Under the pieces are notes generated by a model. It was not told where the DNA came from, searched no databases, and saw only the letters and a list, made by a program, of their open reading frames with translations. 10,560 nucleotides of DNA from an uncultured Candidatus Saccharibacteria bacterium (GTDB lineage Bacteria > Patescibacteriota > Saccharimonadia > Saccharimonadales > UBA4665), in contig CALKHY010000185.1 in NCBI GenBank assembly GCA_937988795.1, positions 1-10,560 on the forward strand, written 5' to 3'. The translations under genes and the position numbers were made by a program. Below are positions 1 through 6,556 of the stretch, one piece after another. Positions within the stretch are counted from its first letter, which is position 1; every line of letters begins with the position of its first letter.

Positions 1-1
1 G

Positions 2-229
2 GAGTTCTTAAAGCCGGTCAGGACCAAAAAGCTCATCGTGGCCACGCCGCTCGCCAGCATAGAGGCGGTGGACCACATGCACGTGCTGGCTGATGACATC
101 TTTTGTTTGAGCGTTATCGAAGATTACATCAACACCGAACATTATTACGATACGCACGATGTGCCGCCGCACGAACTAGTAGTTAAAACAGTCGAGCGGA
201 TTGTGAGCCACTGGAAGCAGCGGGCGTAG
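2..229 (+). CDS. phosphoribosyltransferase, C-terminal part (5' end outside window)
   Basis: An open frame runs in from the left edge and ends at TAG 227-229, giving about 75 residues of a C-terminus. The visible part has the pattern K-K-L-I-V-A-T-P-L-A-S (about residues 9-19), then A-D-D-I-F-C-L-S-V, then Y-Y-D-T-H-D-V-P. In type I PRTases related to the small PRTase proteins often annotated as 'phosphoribosyltransferase', this is the final beta strand ('VAvPva'), the 'aDe-vcLevPe' strand and the YYxDFxxV tail. The PRPP loop would lie upstream and cannot be seen, so the substrate base is unknown. The upstream start is also outside the window. The gene converges on the Crp/Fnr gene with a 3-nt gap and no visible terminator between them. 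The family call rests on the C-terminal pattern only. Confidence 0.72.
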   Translation, partial: EFLKPVRTKKLIVATPLASIEAVDHMHVLADDIFCLSVIEDYINTEHYYDTHDVPPHELVVKTVERIVSHWKQRA

Positions 230-232
230 CGG

Positions 233-886
233 CTACTCCAGATACTTCCGAAGTCTGTCCATGTCTTTGAGCGTAATGATAGACTGTTTACTCTTAAGCA
301 GCCCCTGGCGTTCCAGCGCCGACAGTTCGCGGCCGGTCGTTTCGCGGGTAGCGCTGATGGAGCTGGCGATGTCCTGGTGGCGCAAGGGCACGTTGAGCGC
401 AATCCCATCCGGTGTTTTTTCGCCAAAGCGTTTGGCAGTAGACAAGAGGAACGACACCAGCCGCTCGCGCACGGTCCGGTACTCCAGGTTCAAAATCCGC
501 TCAGAGTGCCGTTTGTACATCTCGACCAACATGTCGACCAGCGGCAGCGCGGTCTCCGGGTGCTTGCGGACCAGCTCCAGGAACTGGCTGCGGGTAAGGA
601 GTAGCAGCTCGCATTTGGCCAGAGCAGAGTAGATAATGCCGCGGTCTTCGCCGGTAATCGCCCACGTCAGGCCAATAAGGTCACCTGACCTACGGATAAT
701 GAGCAGGTTTTCTTCGCCGTATTTGGTGATATCGTAGGCTTTCACCAAGCCGCTCTTAATATAGAAAACGCCCGGCGGCTGACTGCCGGGGCGAACAATG
801 AACTCCCCCTTTTCGTACTCCTGCTTCGTTCCGTACTGCAGAAACAGATTGACGAGTGCTGCGGCTTGGCTTTCATCCGTCAACAT
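233..886 (-). CDS. Crp/Fnr-family transcriptional regulator
   Basis: This 217-aa protein has the standard Crp length and layout: a cyclic-nucleotide-binding-like beta barrel at about residues 15-105, a long dimerisation helix at about 108-140, and a winged-helix HTH at about 143-217. The recognition helix reads S-A-T-R-E-T-T-G-R-E-L around residues 179-189, keeping the R-E-x3-R contacts (R181, E182, R186) that CRP uses to read TGTGA half-sites. The canonical cAMP phosphate-binding cassette (GELxxL...PRxAT) is not present; the region reads G-L-T-W-A-I-T-G-E-D-R-G, and Fnr-type N-terminal cysteines are absent. The ligand is therefore unknown and is probably not cAMP. I start at ATG 886 because the barrel begins just after it. 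The 46 residues upstream (to 1024) look non-coding and cover the promoter. No Shine-Dalgarno sequence is visible. The gene is divergent from the PH-domain gene. Confidence 0.9.
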   Translation of the reverse strand: MLTDESQAAALVNLFLQYGTKQEYEKGEFIVRPGSQPPGVFYIKSGLVKAYDITKYGEENLLIIRRSGDLIGLTWAITGEDRGIIYSALAKCELLLLTRSQFLELVRKHPETALPLVDMLVEMYKRHSERILNLEYRTVRERLVSFLLSTAKRFGEKTPDGIALNVPLRHQDIASSISATRETTGRELSALERQGLLKSKQSIITLKDMDRLRKYLE

Positions 887-892
887 GGTCTT

Positions 893-898
893 ATTATA
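893..898 (-). promoter_or_regulatory. consensus -10 hexamer of the crp-like gene, leaderless configuration
   Basis: On the minus strand a perfect TATAAT ends 6 nt before ATG 886, so transcription would begin at or about the start codon. No good -35 lies 17 bp upstream. The alternative promoter (TTTACA/TATACT, next entry) would give a leader of about 20 nt, also without a Shine-Dalgarno sequence. Confidence 0.5.
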
Positions 899-915
899 CA
901 ATAACCCGCAAATAT

Positions 916-943
916 AGTATAGCTCGCAACCAGGGACTGTAAA
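916..943 (-). promoter_or_regulatory. candidate sigma70-type promoter for the crp-like gene
   Basis: On the minus strand TTTACA (943-938) and TATACT (921-916) are separated by 16 bp, a near-consensus pair. The predicted start is about position 909, giving a leader of about 20 nt without a ribosome-binding site. It competes with the TATAAT at 898-893; both could be used. Confidence 0.45.
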
Positions 944-970
944 GGGCAGCGTGAGGAAGTTAACTATTTT

Positions 971-986
971 TGTGATAAAAATCCCA
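971..986. promoter_or_regulatory. candidate Crp/Fnr-family operator (TGTGA-N6-TCCCA)
   Basis: The + strand shows TGTGA, six bases, TCCCA: 9 of the 10 conserved positions of the classical CRP site TGTGA-N6-TCACA. It sits in the intergenic region of a Crp-family gene whose recognition helix keeps the R-E-x3-R readout. Its centre lies about 70 bp upstream of the predicted crp transcription start (about 909), and about 65 bp upstream of the possible start for the PH gene (about 1043). Both are close to class I activator spacing. It also overlaps a shorter AT palindrome (966-982). Function is inferred. Confidence 0.45.
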
Positions 987-1030
987 CACTGGACGTGACG
1001 ACCTTGCCGACGGCCCAGTCCCATACCAAG

Positions 1031-1036
1031 TATGAT
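1031..1036 (+). promoter_or_regulatory. possible weak -10 (TATGAT) for the PH-domain gene
   Basis: TATGAT lies about 49 bp before the start codon at 1085. No acceptable -35 is found at 16-18 bp; the nearest TTG-containing hexamer (1004-1009) is 21 bp away. A weak promoter with a poor -35 beside an activator-like site would fit positive control, but this is only suggestive. Confidence 0.3.
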
Positions 1037-1062
1037 ATCCCTACGCCGCCCTTTTAGGGATA
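1036..1062. repeat. perfect 8-bp inverted repeat, operator or leader hairpin
   Basis: TATCCCTA (1036-1043) and TAGGGATA (1055-1062) are exact reverse complements separated by 11 bp. The half-site centres are 19 bp apart, about two helical turns. The repeat lies just upstream of the Shine-Dalgarno of the PH-domain gene, overlapping or just downstream of the possible start of transcription. It could be a repressor operator or an mRNA hairpin; the sequence does not decide. Confidence 0.55.
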
Positions 1063-1084
1063 AGGCAAAAGGAGGGGGAGTGGG

Positions 1085-1630
1085 ATGGTACCATTAACAC
1101 ACGTAGAGGAGCAGCTCAAGCGCATTGTCTGTAATTTTCGTTTTTGGGGAAGGGCAGAAATAAAAGAGCTTGCTCATATTTTGCTGCCGGATGAGGTTAT
1201 TGCGGCTTGCACCAACGGCCGATACGAGGGCGGTTTCGCCCTGCTCGTGGTCACCAATTTGCGCTTGCTGTTGGTTGATCGCAAGCCAATGTTTTTGATG
1301 CTGGAAGACCTGCGCTTCGACATGATCGTAGAACTTGATTTTAGTACCCGGCTTTTGAATGCCATGCTGAAAGTCGTAACGCCTGCCAGGACCCTTACAT
1401 TCAACGCCTGGAACGGCCAGCGCCTGCGCGCCATTCTCGACTACACACAAGAGCGGATAGCCGAGCTGCGCCAGCCGCATTTGGTACGCCAGCTGCAGCC
1501 GACGTTCAAACAGCAGTCCCAGGCGCCGGCAGTTGGGGATTTGGCCATGCGGGCGAGCCTGTCGTACCGTTGGTCGTTCAATCCTCAGGCACACATGCCA
1601 ATGCTCATGCGCCGCAAACCGCTGCCATAG
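1085..1630 (+). CDS. PH-domain-like (YokE/bPH type) small protein
   Basis: This 181-aa protein has no signal peptide or membrane segment. Residues about 30-128 follow the bacterial PH-like pattern: L-L-P-D-E-V-I, a glycine-containing hairpin, then A-L-L-V-V-T-N-L-R-L-L-L-V-D (52-65, the 'lTnkRLlfv' strand pair), further strands and a closing helix (about 112-128). Bacterial PH/YokE-like domains are mostly of unknown function and often linked to envelope or stress functions, so only the fold is proposed. The C-terminal 50 residues are basic, rich in Q and P, and probably disordered. The start is well supported by a strong Shine-Dalgarno (AGGAGGGG, from 1070) 8-9 nt before ATG 1085, in contrast with the leaderless neighbours. 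The gene is divergent from the crp-like gene and could be its target. Confidence 0.6.
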   Translation: MVPLTHVEEQLKRIVCNFRFWGRAEIKELAHILLPDEVIAACTNGRYEGGFALLVVTNLRLLLVDRKPMFLMLEDLRFDMIVELDFSTRLLNAMLKVVTPARTLTFNAWNGQRLRAILDYTQERIAELRQPHLVRQLQPTFKQQSQAPAVGDLAMRASLSYRWSFNPQAHMPMLMRRKPLP

Positions 1631-1668
1631 CCGCACGAAACTATTCGCGCTTTTGGTCCATAGTCCTA

Positions 1669-1674
1669 TATAAT
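1669..1674 (+). promoter_or_regulatory. -10 hexamer of the ABC operon, leaderless configuration
   Basis: A perfect TATAAT ends 8 nt before ATG 1683, so the predicted transcript starts about 2 nt before the codon. The intervening cggacata holds no Shine-Dalgarno. No good -35 is seen at 16-18 bp; TTCGCG (1644-1649) is 19 bp away and poor. Confidence 0.55.
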
Positions 1675-1682
1675 CGGACATA

Positions 1683-2588
1683 ATGATCCGCGCCGAACAT
1701 CTGACGAAGCGTTACCGCAAAAAGGTTGCCGTAGACGACATTTCTTTTGAAGTTATTACCGGCAAGGTAACCGGTTTTCTTGGTCCAAACGGCGCAGGCA
1801 AGAGTACGACCATGCGCCTGATGCTCGGCTTGGACAAAGGCGGCGGCAAGACTACCTACGACGGCAAGGAGTTGCACGAATACAGCCGCCCTTCGCAGGT
1901 CGTAGGCATTTTGCTCGAGGCTAAATCGTTTCATCCAACGCGTTCGGCGCGCAGCCACCTTAAGATTCTGGCTGATGCCGGCAACATTCCGCACACACGC
2001 GTCGACGAGGTGCTTGAGATTGTCGGGCTCAAGGACGTGGCCAAAAAGGGCCCGGGCAAGTTCTCGCTAGGCATGAGCCAGCGCCTCGGCATTGCTGCAG
2101 CCATCCTGGGCAAACCCAAGTACTTACTATTAGATGAGCCAGCTAATGGGCTCGACCCGGAAGGCATCCACTGGCTGCGCCAGTTCCTCAAGGATTACGC
2201 GGCTGCGGGCAACGCAGTGTTTGTATCAAGTCACCTTTTAAGCGAGATGTCGCTGATGGCTGACAATCTGGTTGTTATCGGCAAGGGGAAGCTTATCGCC
2301 AGCGGTACGGTGGCTGATTTTGTAAACAACAGCAGGGGCAGCGGCGTGTTTGTGCGCACCAGCAAGCTGTCGGCACTCGAAAAGGCGCTGAAAGGCAAGT
2401 TTGAATTCACGCACATCGACGGCGGGCTCAAAATCACCGGTGCCAGCACCGACCAGATCGGCAAACTGGCCTTTGACGCCAAAGTGCCCGTGCTGGAGCT
2501 GTCGGTTCGGAATGCGTCGCTTGAAGAAGCGTTCCTGGAAGTTACCGCCGCAAGCCAGGAATACAAGGCCGAGGATAAGAAGTTATGA
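1683..2588 (+). CDS. ABC transporter ATP-binding protein (CcmA/NatA/BcrA-type exporter ATPase)
   Basis: This 301-aa ATPase of the drug/antibiotic/Na+ exporter class energises the membrane protein encoded next to it. All motifs are intact: Walker A G-P-N-G-A-G-K-S-T (34-42); a Q-loop position occupied by glutamate (G-I-L-L-E-A, E79), as is common in this subfamily; signature F-S-L-G-M (127-131); Walker B Y-L-L-L-D-E-P (147-153); D-loop N-G-L-D-P (155-159); and switch histidine S-S-H (182-184). Residues about 215-290 form the small C-terminal domain of this group, ending in the typical S-L-E-E-A-F-L-E-V-T. The stop overlaps the permease start (ATGA), so the two are translationally coupled. The substrate cannot be read from the sequence; lantibiotic/bacitracin-type resistance, Na+ or lipid export are family possibilities. 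Confidence 0.93.
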   Translation: MIRAEHLTKRYRKKVAVDDISFEVITGKVTGFLGPNGAGKSTTMRLMLGLDKGGGKTTYDGKELHEYSRPSQVVGILLEAKSFHPTRSARSHLKILADAGNIPHTRVDEVLEIVGLKDVAKKGPGKFSLGMSQRLGIAAAILGKPKYLLLDEPANGLDPEGIHWLRQFLKDYAAAGNAVFVSSHLLSEMSLMADNLVVIGKGKLIASGTVADFVNNSRGSGVFVRTSKLSALEKALKGKFEFTHIDGGLKITGASTDQIGKLAFDAKVPVLELSVRNASLEEAFLEVTAASQEYKAEDKKL

Positions 2589-3502
2589 TCGCCCAACTCA
2601 AATCCGAAATCAGGAAGCTCTTGTCGGTGCGGTCGACGTACATATTGCTCTCGATTGCCCTGGTGCTGATCGGAGTCTTCGCCTACTTTGGCATCTCGCC
2701 CACCGTCTACGATACGGCAACCTGTACATCTACGGGAGAAGTGATATACGCCAACGCGCATTCTAATGGACGCCAGCAGGACGCGGTACCCGAGGATAGA
2801 TGTGACGGAGAGATCGAATATCACACCGAGATTTTGAAGGATCTGCCAAAAGAGCGGCTGCTGTTCGGCCTGCAAGAGGCGGTACCCATTATCATCACCT
2901 TTGTGTCCGTCATCCTGGTGTTGTTTGTGGCGCACGAGTTCCGGTACAACACCATAAGCTACACGCTCACCATCAGCAACAGCCGCTCCAAAGTACTCCT
3001 GTCCAAGCTGGCTGTCGGTGTTGTCTTCACGATGATAGCCACATTACTGGCTATAGGCGTGAACGTGGCCGTCACGCTTGCCGCAATCAGCATTAAAGAC
3101 CTTAACCTGCCTACACAGGATTACAACTGGCTGTACATCATAGGCCGGCATATAGCATATACGGTGGGTTACGCGTTGCTTGCTATAGGTATTGCAGTGC
3201 TGGTGCGCAATTTGGTATTCGCGATAGTTGCTTTGTTTGTGCTGCCGACGCTGGAGGGACTGGCTAACATATTGCTATCCAACTACGACATCGAGCCGAC
3301 GAAAGCGCTGCCATTCTCTGCACTCGACAGGTTTGGCAACGTAGCGGCAGACATAGTCAACCAGACTCCCGACGTAGCAGAGAAGTTTGTAGGCAGCGCG
3401 AATCCGGCCACTGCCCCCGTTGCCCTTGGCGTTTTCGCCGTCTATCTCGTCACCCTCTGGGCAATCACCTGGTATCTCTTCCTCCGCCGGGATGCTAATT
3501 AG
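2585..3502 (+). CDS. ABC-2 type transporter permease
   Basis: This 305-aa integral membrane protein is the partner of the preceding ATPase. Hydrophobic segments lie at about residues 18-38, 97-117, 138-170 (long), 187-207, 208-232 and 277-300, giving the six-helix plan of ABC-2 permeases. The N-terminus M-I-A-Q-L-K-S-E-I-R-K-L is the usual short amphipathic coupling helix. The loop between helices 1 and 2 (about 39-96) is long and hydrophilic, probably faces outside, and carries the protein's only two cysteines (C47 and C73), which could form a disulfide. Translation starts at ATG 2585 inside the ATPase stop codon, with a weak GAGG 10 nt upstream. No terminator was found after the stop; the next promoter begins 12 nt later. 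Confidence 0.88.
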   Translation: MIAQLKSEIRKLLSVRSTYILLSIALVLIGVFAYFGISPTVYDTATCTSTGEVIYANAHSNGRQQDAVPEDRCDGEIEYHTEILKDLPKERLLFGLQEAVPIIITFVSVILVLFVAHEFRYNTISYTLTISNSRSKVLLSKLAVGVVFTMIATLLAIGVNVAVTLAAISIKDLNLPTQDYNWLYIIGRHIAYTVGYALLAIGIAVLVRNLVFAIVALFVLPTLEGLANILLSNYDIEPTKALPFSALDRFGNVAADIVNQTPDVAEKFVGSANPATAPVALGVFAVYLVTLWAITWYLFLRRDAN

Positions 3503-3514
3503 GTAATCCACATA

Positions 3515-3543
3515 TTGACTATGTGCCAATATTATGCTAATGT
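3515..3543 (+). promoter_or_regulatory. extended -10 promoter of the 299-aa orphan gene (shared motif, copy A)
   Basis: TTGACT (3515-3520), a 17-bp spacer ending in TGC, and TAATGT (3538-3543) make an extended -10 (TGn) promoter. The predicted start is about 3550 and leaves a leader of about 34 nt. From 3515 to 3546 it matches the promoter at 7344-7375 at 25 of 32 positions without gaps (TTGACTA-N5-CAATA-W-TATGCTA-R-TGTTTA). Confidence 0.65.
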
Positions 3544-3583
3544 TTAGTTATATCAGTCAAAACAAAAATAGGAATGCCGCACA

Positions 3584-4483
3584 ATGGGTGAAAAAAATAG
3601 AAGCGAACATACATCAAATGGCAATAAGGCTACTGGTCCATGGAGAAGGCTAAGGACAGCGATCCATGCGGCTACAGTCGCGGTACGCGCTCGGACCGCG
3701 GAGTTAATGGACGCCGCTCGGATGCAAGCCAATATGGGCCGATTTGAGGAGGTTCGTCACAACGCCCAAGGTCTAAACAAAGAGGTGATTGACACCATGG
3801 TGGCTGTTGCGAATGCTGGTCTGCCCGGCTATGGGGCTGAAGAAATCCTCCAATTGTCCCGAATGCCAAGGCAGCAAGGCGCTGACCGCAACAAGTATCA
3901 CAGGCGGGGAGTTCAGCCCTACAACTGGCGCTTTAATTTTGACTGGGCTGGGGAAGTTCCACAAACGACTAGGGACAACTCTGTAAATTTGCTTACGCCT
4001 GACGGACGACCGCTTACGTTTCGTATTGATAGCGCTGATTTACCCGGCGGAGGCCGTACTTTCGATGTTAGGACGGTTAGTATCGAACACGAAGCTCCTG
4101 TGGACATCGAAGGTTATGGCGGTGCCGCACGGACGGTACAGACTCACCCTGGCAGAACTTGGATACGCATAAACAGCCCCTACGATGCAGTAACTGATGA
4201 AGAGCGTGATCGTAGGAATGGCGTAGTCGATCGAATGTTAGCTAGGAATCCCAATACTGACATCGAACGCATGAATAGCGACAGTGTCGTGATCGCAATC
4301 GGCCCCGATGGCCACGTGTCCAGTGTGGAAGTAGGTAGTATGTCTGGCGACCGCAATATGAAGCTGGCTACGTCCTTTGATACGGACAGCCATGTCCGCA
4401 AGCTTCTTGCCGGCATAGCGGGTGCCGCGCGCGCGACTGCAGCTCCTGCAGTTCCGGATTTTCCACCGGATATGGCCTTTTAA
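3584..4483 (+). CDS. hypothetical protein, unrecognised (299 aa, soluble)
   Basis: I do not recognise a family. The frame is open from ATG 3584 to TAA 4481-4483, and its own promoter supports expression. Only a weak GGA is found about 10 nt upstream. The first 20 residues are polar and likely disordered. Residues about 20-95 look helical and basic/alanine-rich (R-R-L-R-T-A-I-H-A-A). Residues about 112-200 alternate in beta fashion (W-R-F-N-F-D-W-A-G, L-T-F-R-I-D, F-D-V-R-T-V-S-I-E, T-W-I-R-I). A helix and strand follow (205-250), and the tail is rich in A and P (280-299). There is no signal peptide, membrane helix, cysteine or obvious catalytic motif. It lies between an ABC operon and ychF, converging on ychF with a 22-nt gap. 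The shared promoter links it to the 7380 gene. Confidence 0.75.
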   Translation: MGEKNRSEHTSNGNKATGPWRRLRTAIHAATVAVRARTAELMDAARMQANMGRFEEVRHNAQGLNKEVIDTMVAVANAGLPGYGAEEILQLSRMPRQQGADRNKYHRRGVQPYNWRFNFDWAGEVPQTTRDNSVNLLTPDGRPLTFRIDSADLPGGGRTFDVRTVSIEHEAPVDIEGYGGAARTVQTHPGRTWIRINSPYDAVTDEERDRRNGVVDRMLARNPNTDIERMNSDSVVIAIGPDGHVSSVEVGSMSGDRNMKLATSFDTDSHVRKLLAGIAGAARATAAPAVPDFPPDMAF

Positions 4484-4505
4484 CCAGCAGTAGCTTGGGC
4501 AAGGG

Positions 4506-5603
<1,098 letters not shown>

Positions 5604-5610
5604 ATCCTTC

Positions 5611-5616
5611 ATTGTA
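5611..5616 (-). promoter_or_regulatory. candidate -10 (TACAAT) of ychF, leaderless configuration
   Basis: On the minus strand TACAAT ends 7 nt before ATG 5603, placing +1 at or next to the codon. It overlaps the alternative ATG at 5612, which could not then be on the message. The intervening GAAGGAT contains an AAGGA that is too close to act as a normal Shine-Dalgarno. The -35 region is poor. Confidence 0.42.
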
Positions 5617-5706
5617 ACAGAGGTAGGCGCGTAAGTACATCAGATTATCGAACTACAAAACCAACCATTCCAAGAAGTGCTTTGATTTAAGATTTAAGAG
5701 ATTTAA

Positions 5707-5720
5707 GGGTCTCACCCCAC
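5707..5720 (+). repeat. left inverted repeat of the RAYT unit
   Basis: GGGTCTCACCCCAC is the exact reverse complement of 6399-6412. Within it GGGT-ctc-ACCC can form a 4-bp mini-hairpin, reminiscent of the imperfect REP or subterminal hairpins that Y1 transposases recognise in single-stranded DNA. Confidence 0.8.
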
Positions 5721-5737
5721 AAAAGGTCAGAATAGTG

Positions 5738-5743
5738 TATAGT
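5738..5743 (+). promoter_or_regulatory. candidate -10 (TATAGT) of the transposase gene, leaderless configuration
   Basis: TATAGT ends 7 nt before ATG 5751, and there is no Shine-Dalgarno between them. The corresponding -35 region falls on the end of the left inverted repeat (5715-5720) and does not match the consensus, so expression may be low. Confidence 0.4.
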
Positions 5744-5750
5744 ATGTTTC

Positions 5751-6389
5751 ATGCCGGTCAGGAATGTTGTTCGGTACCAGGCGCCCGATGTCTTTTATCA
5801 TGTTTATAACCGTGGCCACAACGGGGGCTTGTTATTCTCCGACGAAGAAGACTACGCGTACTTTGAATGGCTGCTTGCGCGCTGTTACGGCCCGGTTCAG
5901 CTAAAGAGCAAGACGGGCAGGCCGTTCCCCTGGTTCGGGGATCAGGTCACGCTCCATGCCTTTTGTCTCATGCCCAACCACTTTCATTTGTTATTGCATC
6001 AGGGCGAGGATGCGGGAAGCTTGTCAAAATCCATGCAGAGTCTGGCCACGACTTACTCGATGTACTTCAACAAAAAGTACAGCAGGCGAGGTTCAGTCTT
6101 TGAAAGCGTGTTTAAAGCAGTACCGATTCTTAACGAATCTTATCTCCAGCACATAACACGGTATATCCACCTCAATCCCAGGGATTTCAAAAACTGGCCG
6201 CACTCCAGCTATATGGACTACATGGGGAGCGGGTCACATGGGTGGGTGAGCGTGGACAGGGTACTTTCGATTTTCGACAGCCGAGAACAATACAAACAGT
6301 TTATCGACGACTACAAAGAATTGCGCGATGAGCTGGACAGTCTTAAGCACGAACTAGCGGATTACGGTGATACATACTATACAATATAA
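5751..6389 (+). CDS. REP-associated tyrosine transposase (Y1_Tnp, HUH family)
   Basis: This 212-aa protein matches the TnpA-REP/RAYT family of single-strand DNA transposases with one catalytic tyrosine. The N-terminus V-F-Y-H-V-Y-N-R-G-H (14-23) is the first strand of the family. The metal-binding HUH motif is H77-F78-H79 in L-M-P-N-H-F-H-L-L-L. The nucleophile should be one of the tyrosines in T-Y-S-M-Y-F-N (Y102 or Y105), followed by the hallmark G-S-V-F-E-S-V-F-K (114-122) and Y-I-H-L-N-P (138-143). The usual R of 'ESRFK' is V120 here. All key parts are present, so the protein may be active. The C-terminus is charged and helical (180-205). The flanking inverted repeats and tandem repeats are the likely substrate. 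RAYTs can also be kept as single-copy domesticated genes. Confidence 0.95.
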   Translation: MPVRNVVRYQAPDVFYHVYNRGHNGGLLFSDEEDYAYFEWLLARCYGPVQLKSKTGRPFPWFGDQVTLHAFCLMPNHFHLLLHQGEDAGSLSKSMQSLATTYSMYFNKKYSRRGSVFESVFKAVPILNESYLQHITRYIHLNPRDFKNWPHSSYMDYMGSGSHGWVSVDRVLSIFDSREQYKQFIDDYKELRDELDSLKHELADYGDTYYTI

Positions 6390-6398
6390 ATTATTCTC

Positions 6399-6412
6399 GT
6401 GGGGTGAGACCC
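6399..6412 (-). repeat. right inverted repeat of the RAYT unit
   Basis: This is a perfect 14-bp reverse complement of 5707-5720, starting 9 bp after the transposase stop. Two tandem CTCTTGAAC copies (6412-6420 and 6421-6429) follow directly; they correspond to the AT-richer copies outside the left repeat. Confidence 0.8.
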
Positions 6413-6440
6413 TCTTGAACCTCTTGAACATAAGGGCAAT

Positions 6441-6489
6441 AAAAAAACCGTCAACTTTGCCCCAAGCATGTCTCAAAGTTGCCTTTTTT
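6441..6489. terminator. bidirectional intrinsic terminator
   Basis: CAACTTTG (6452-6459) and CAAAGTTG (6474-6481) form a perfect 8-bp stem with a 14-nt loop. Seven A precede it (6441-6447) and six T follow it (6484-6489). It would end the transposase transcript on the + strand and could also work on the minus strand. It lies just outside the right end of the RAYT unit. Confidence 0.75.
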
Positions 6490-6506
6490 AGCATAGGCGT
6501 TATAAT
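6479..6506 (+). promoter_or_regulatory. promoter of the DUF2165 gene
   Basis: TTGCCT (6479-6484), a 16-bp spacer and a perfect TATAAT (6501-6506) form a good promoter with predicted start about 6513. The -35 is built from the 3' arm and first T of the preceding terminator. The leader of about 44 nt can form TCGATT/AATCGA (6517-6522/6529-6534), a 6-bp hairpin. Confidence 0.65.
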
Positions 6507-6556
6507 TCCGAGTAAGTCGATTATCTAGAATCGATCGCTCGTAAACGGGGATAGTT

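Larger units (their letters stand above)
5684..6429 (+). mobile_element. RAYT/Y1-transposase unit bounded by inverted repeats
   Basis: A Y1 transposase gene is bracketed by exact 14-bp inverted repeats (5707-5720 and 6399-6412) followed outward on both sides by short tandem repeats. On the left these are three GATTTAA copies at 5684, 5691 and 5700; on the right, two CTCTTGAAC copies at 6412 and 6421. Read inward, both ends have the form (nTTnAAGAG)n-GGTCTCACCCCAC. The limits are given by the outermost repeat copies and are approximate; no target duplication is expected for HUH enzymes. Current mobility is unknown. Confidence 0.6.

Noticed and set aside
887..1024. N-terminal extension of the Crp/Fnr frame to position 1024
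   Set aside because: The 46 extra residues do not resemble the family, no ribosome-binding site is present, and the stretch contains the promoter and operator-like elements; the domain starts right after ATG 886.
1094..1681. 195-aa minus-strand open frame opposite the PH-domain gene
   Set aside because: It is antisense to a gene with a strong Shine-Dalgarno and domain pattern; the product is rich in Q/H/C with no recognisable motif and no promoter.
2231..2935. 234-aa minus-strand open frame opposite the ABC genes
   Set aside because: It spans two genes with unmistakable ABC motifs; the translation is low-complexity S/L/R-rich shadow sequence.
5604..5612. ATG 5612 as the ychF start
   Set aside because: It adds M-K-D before the conserved M-S-L-S-I-G-I-V-G start and lies inside the proposed -10 box.
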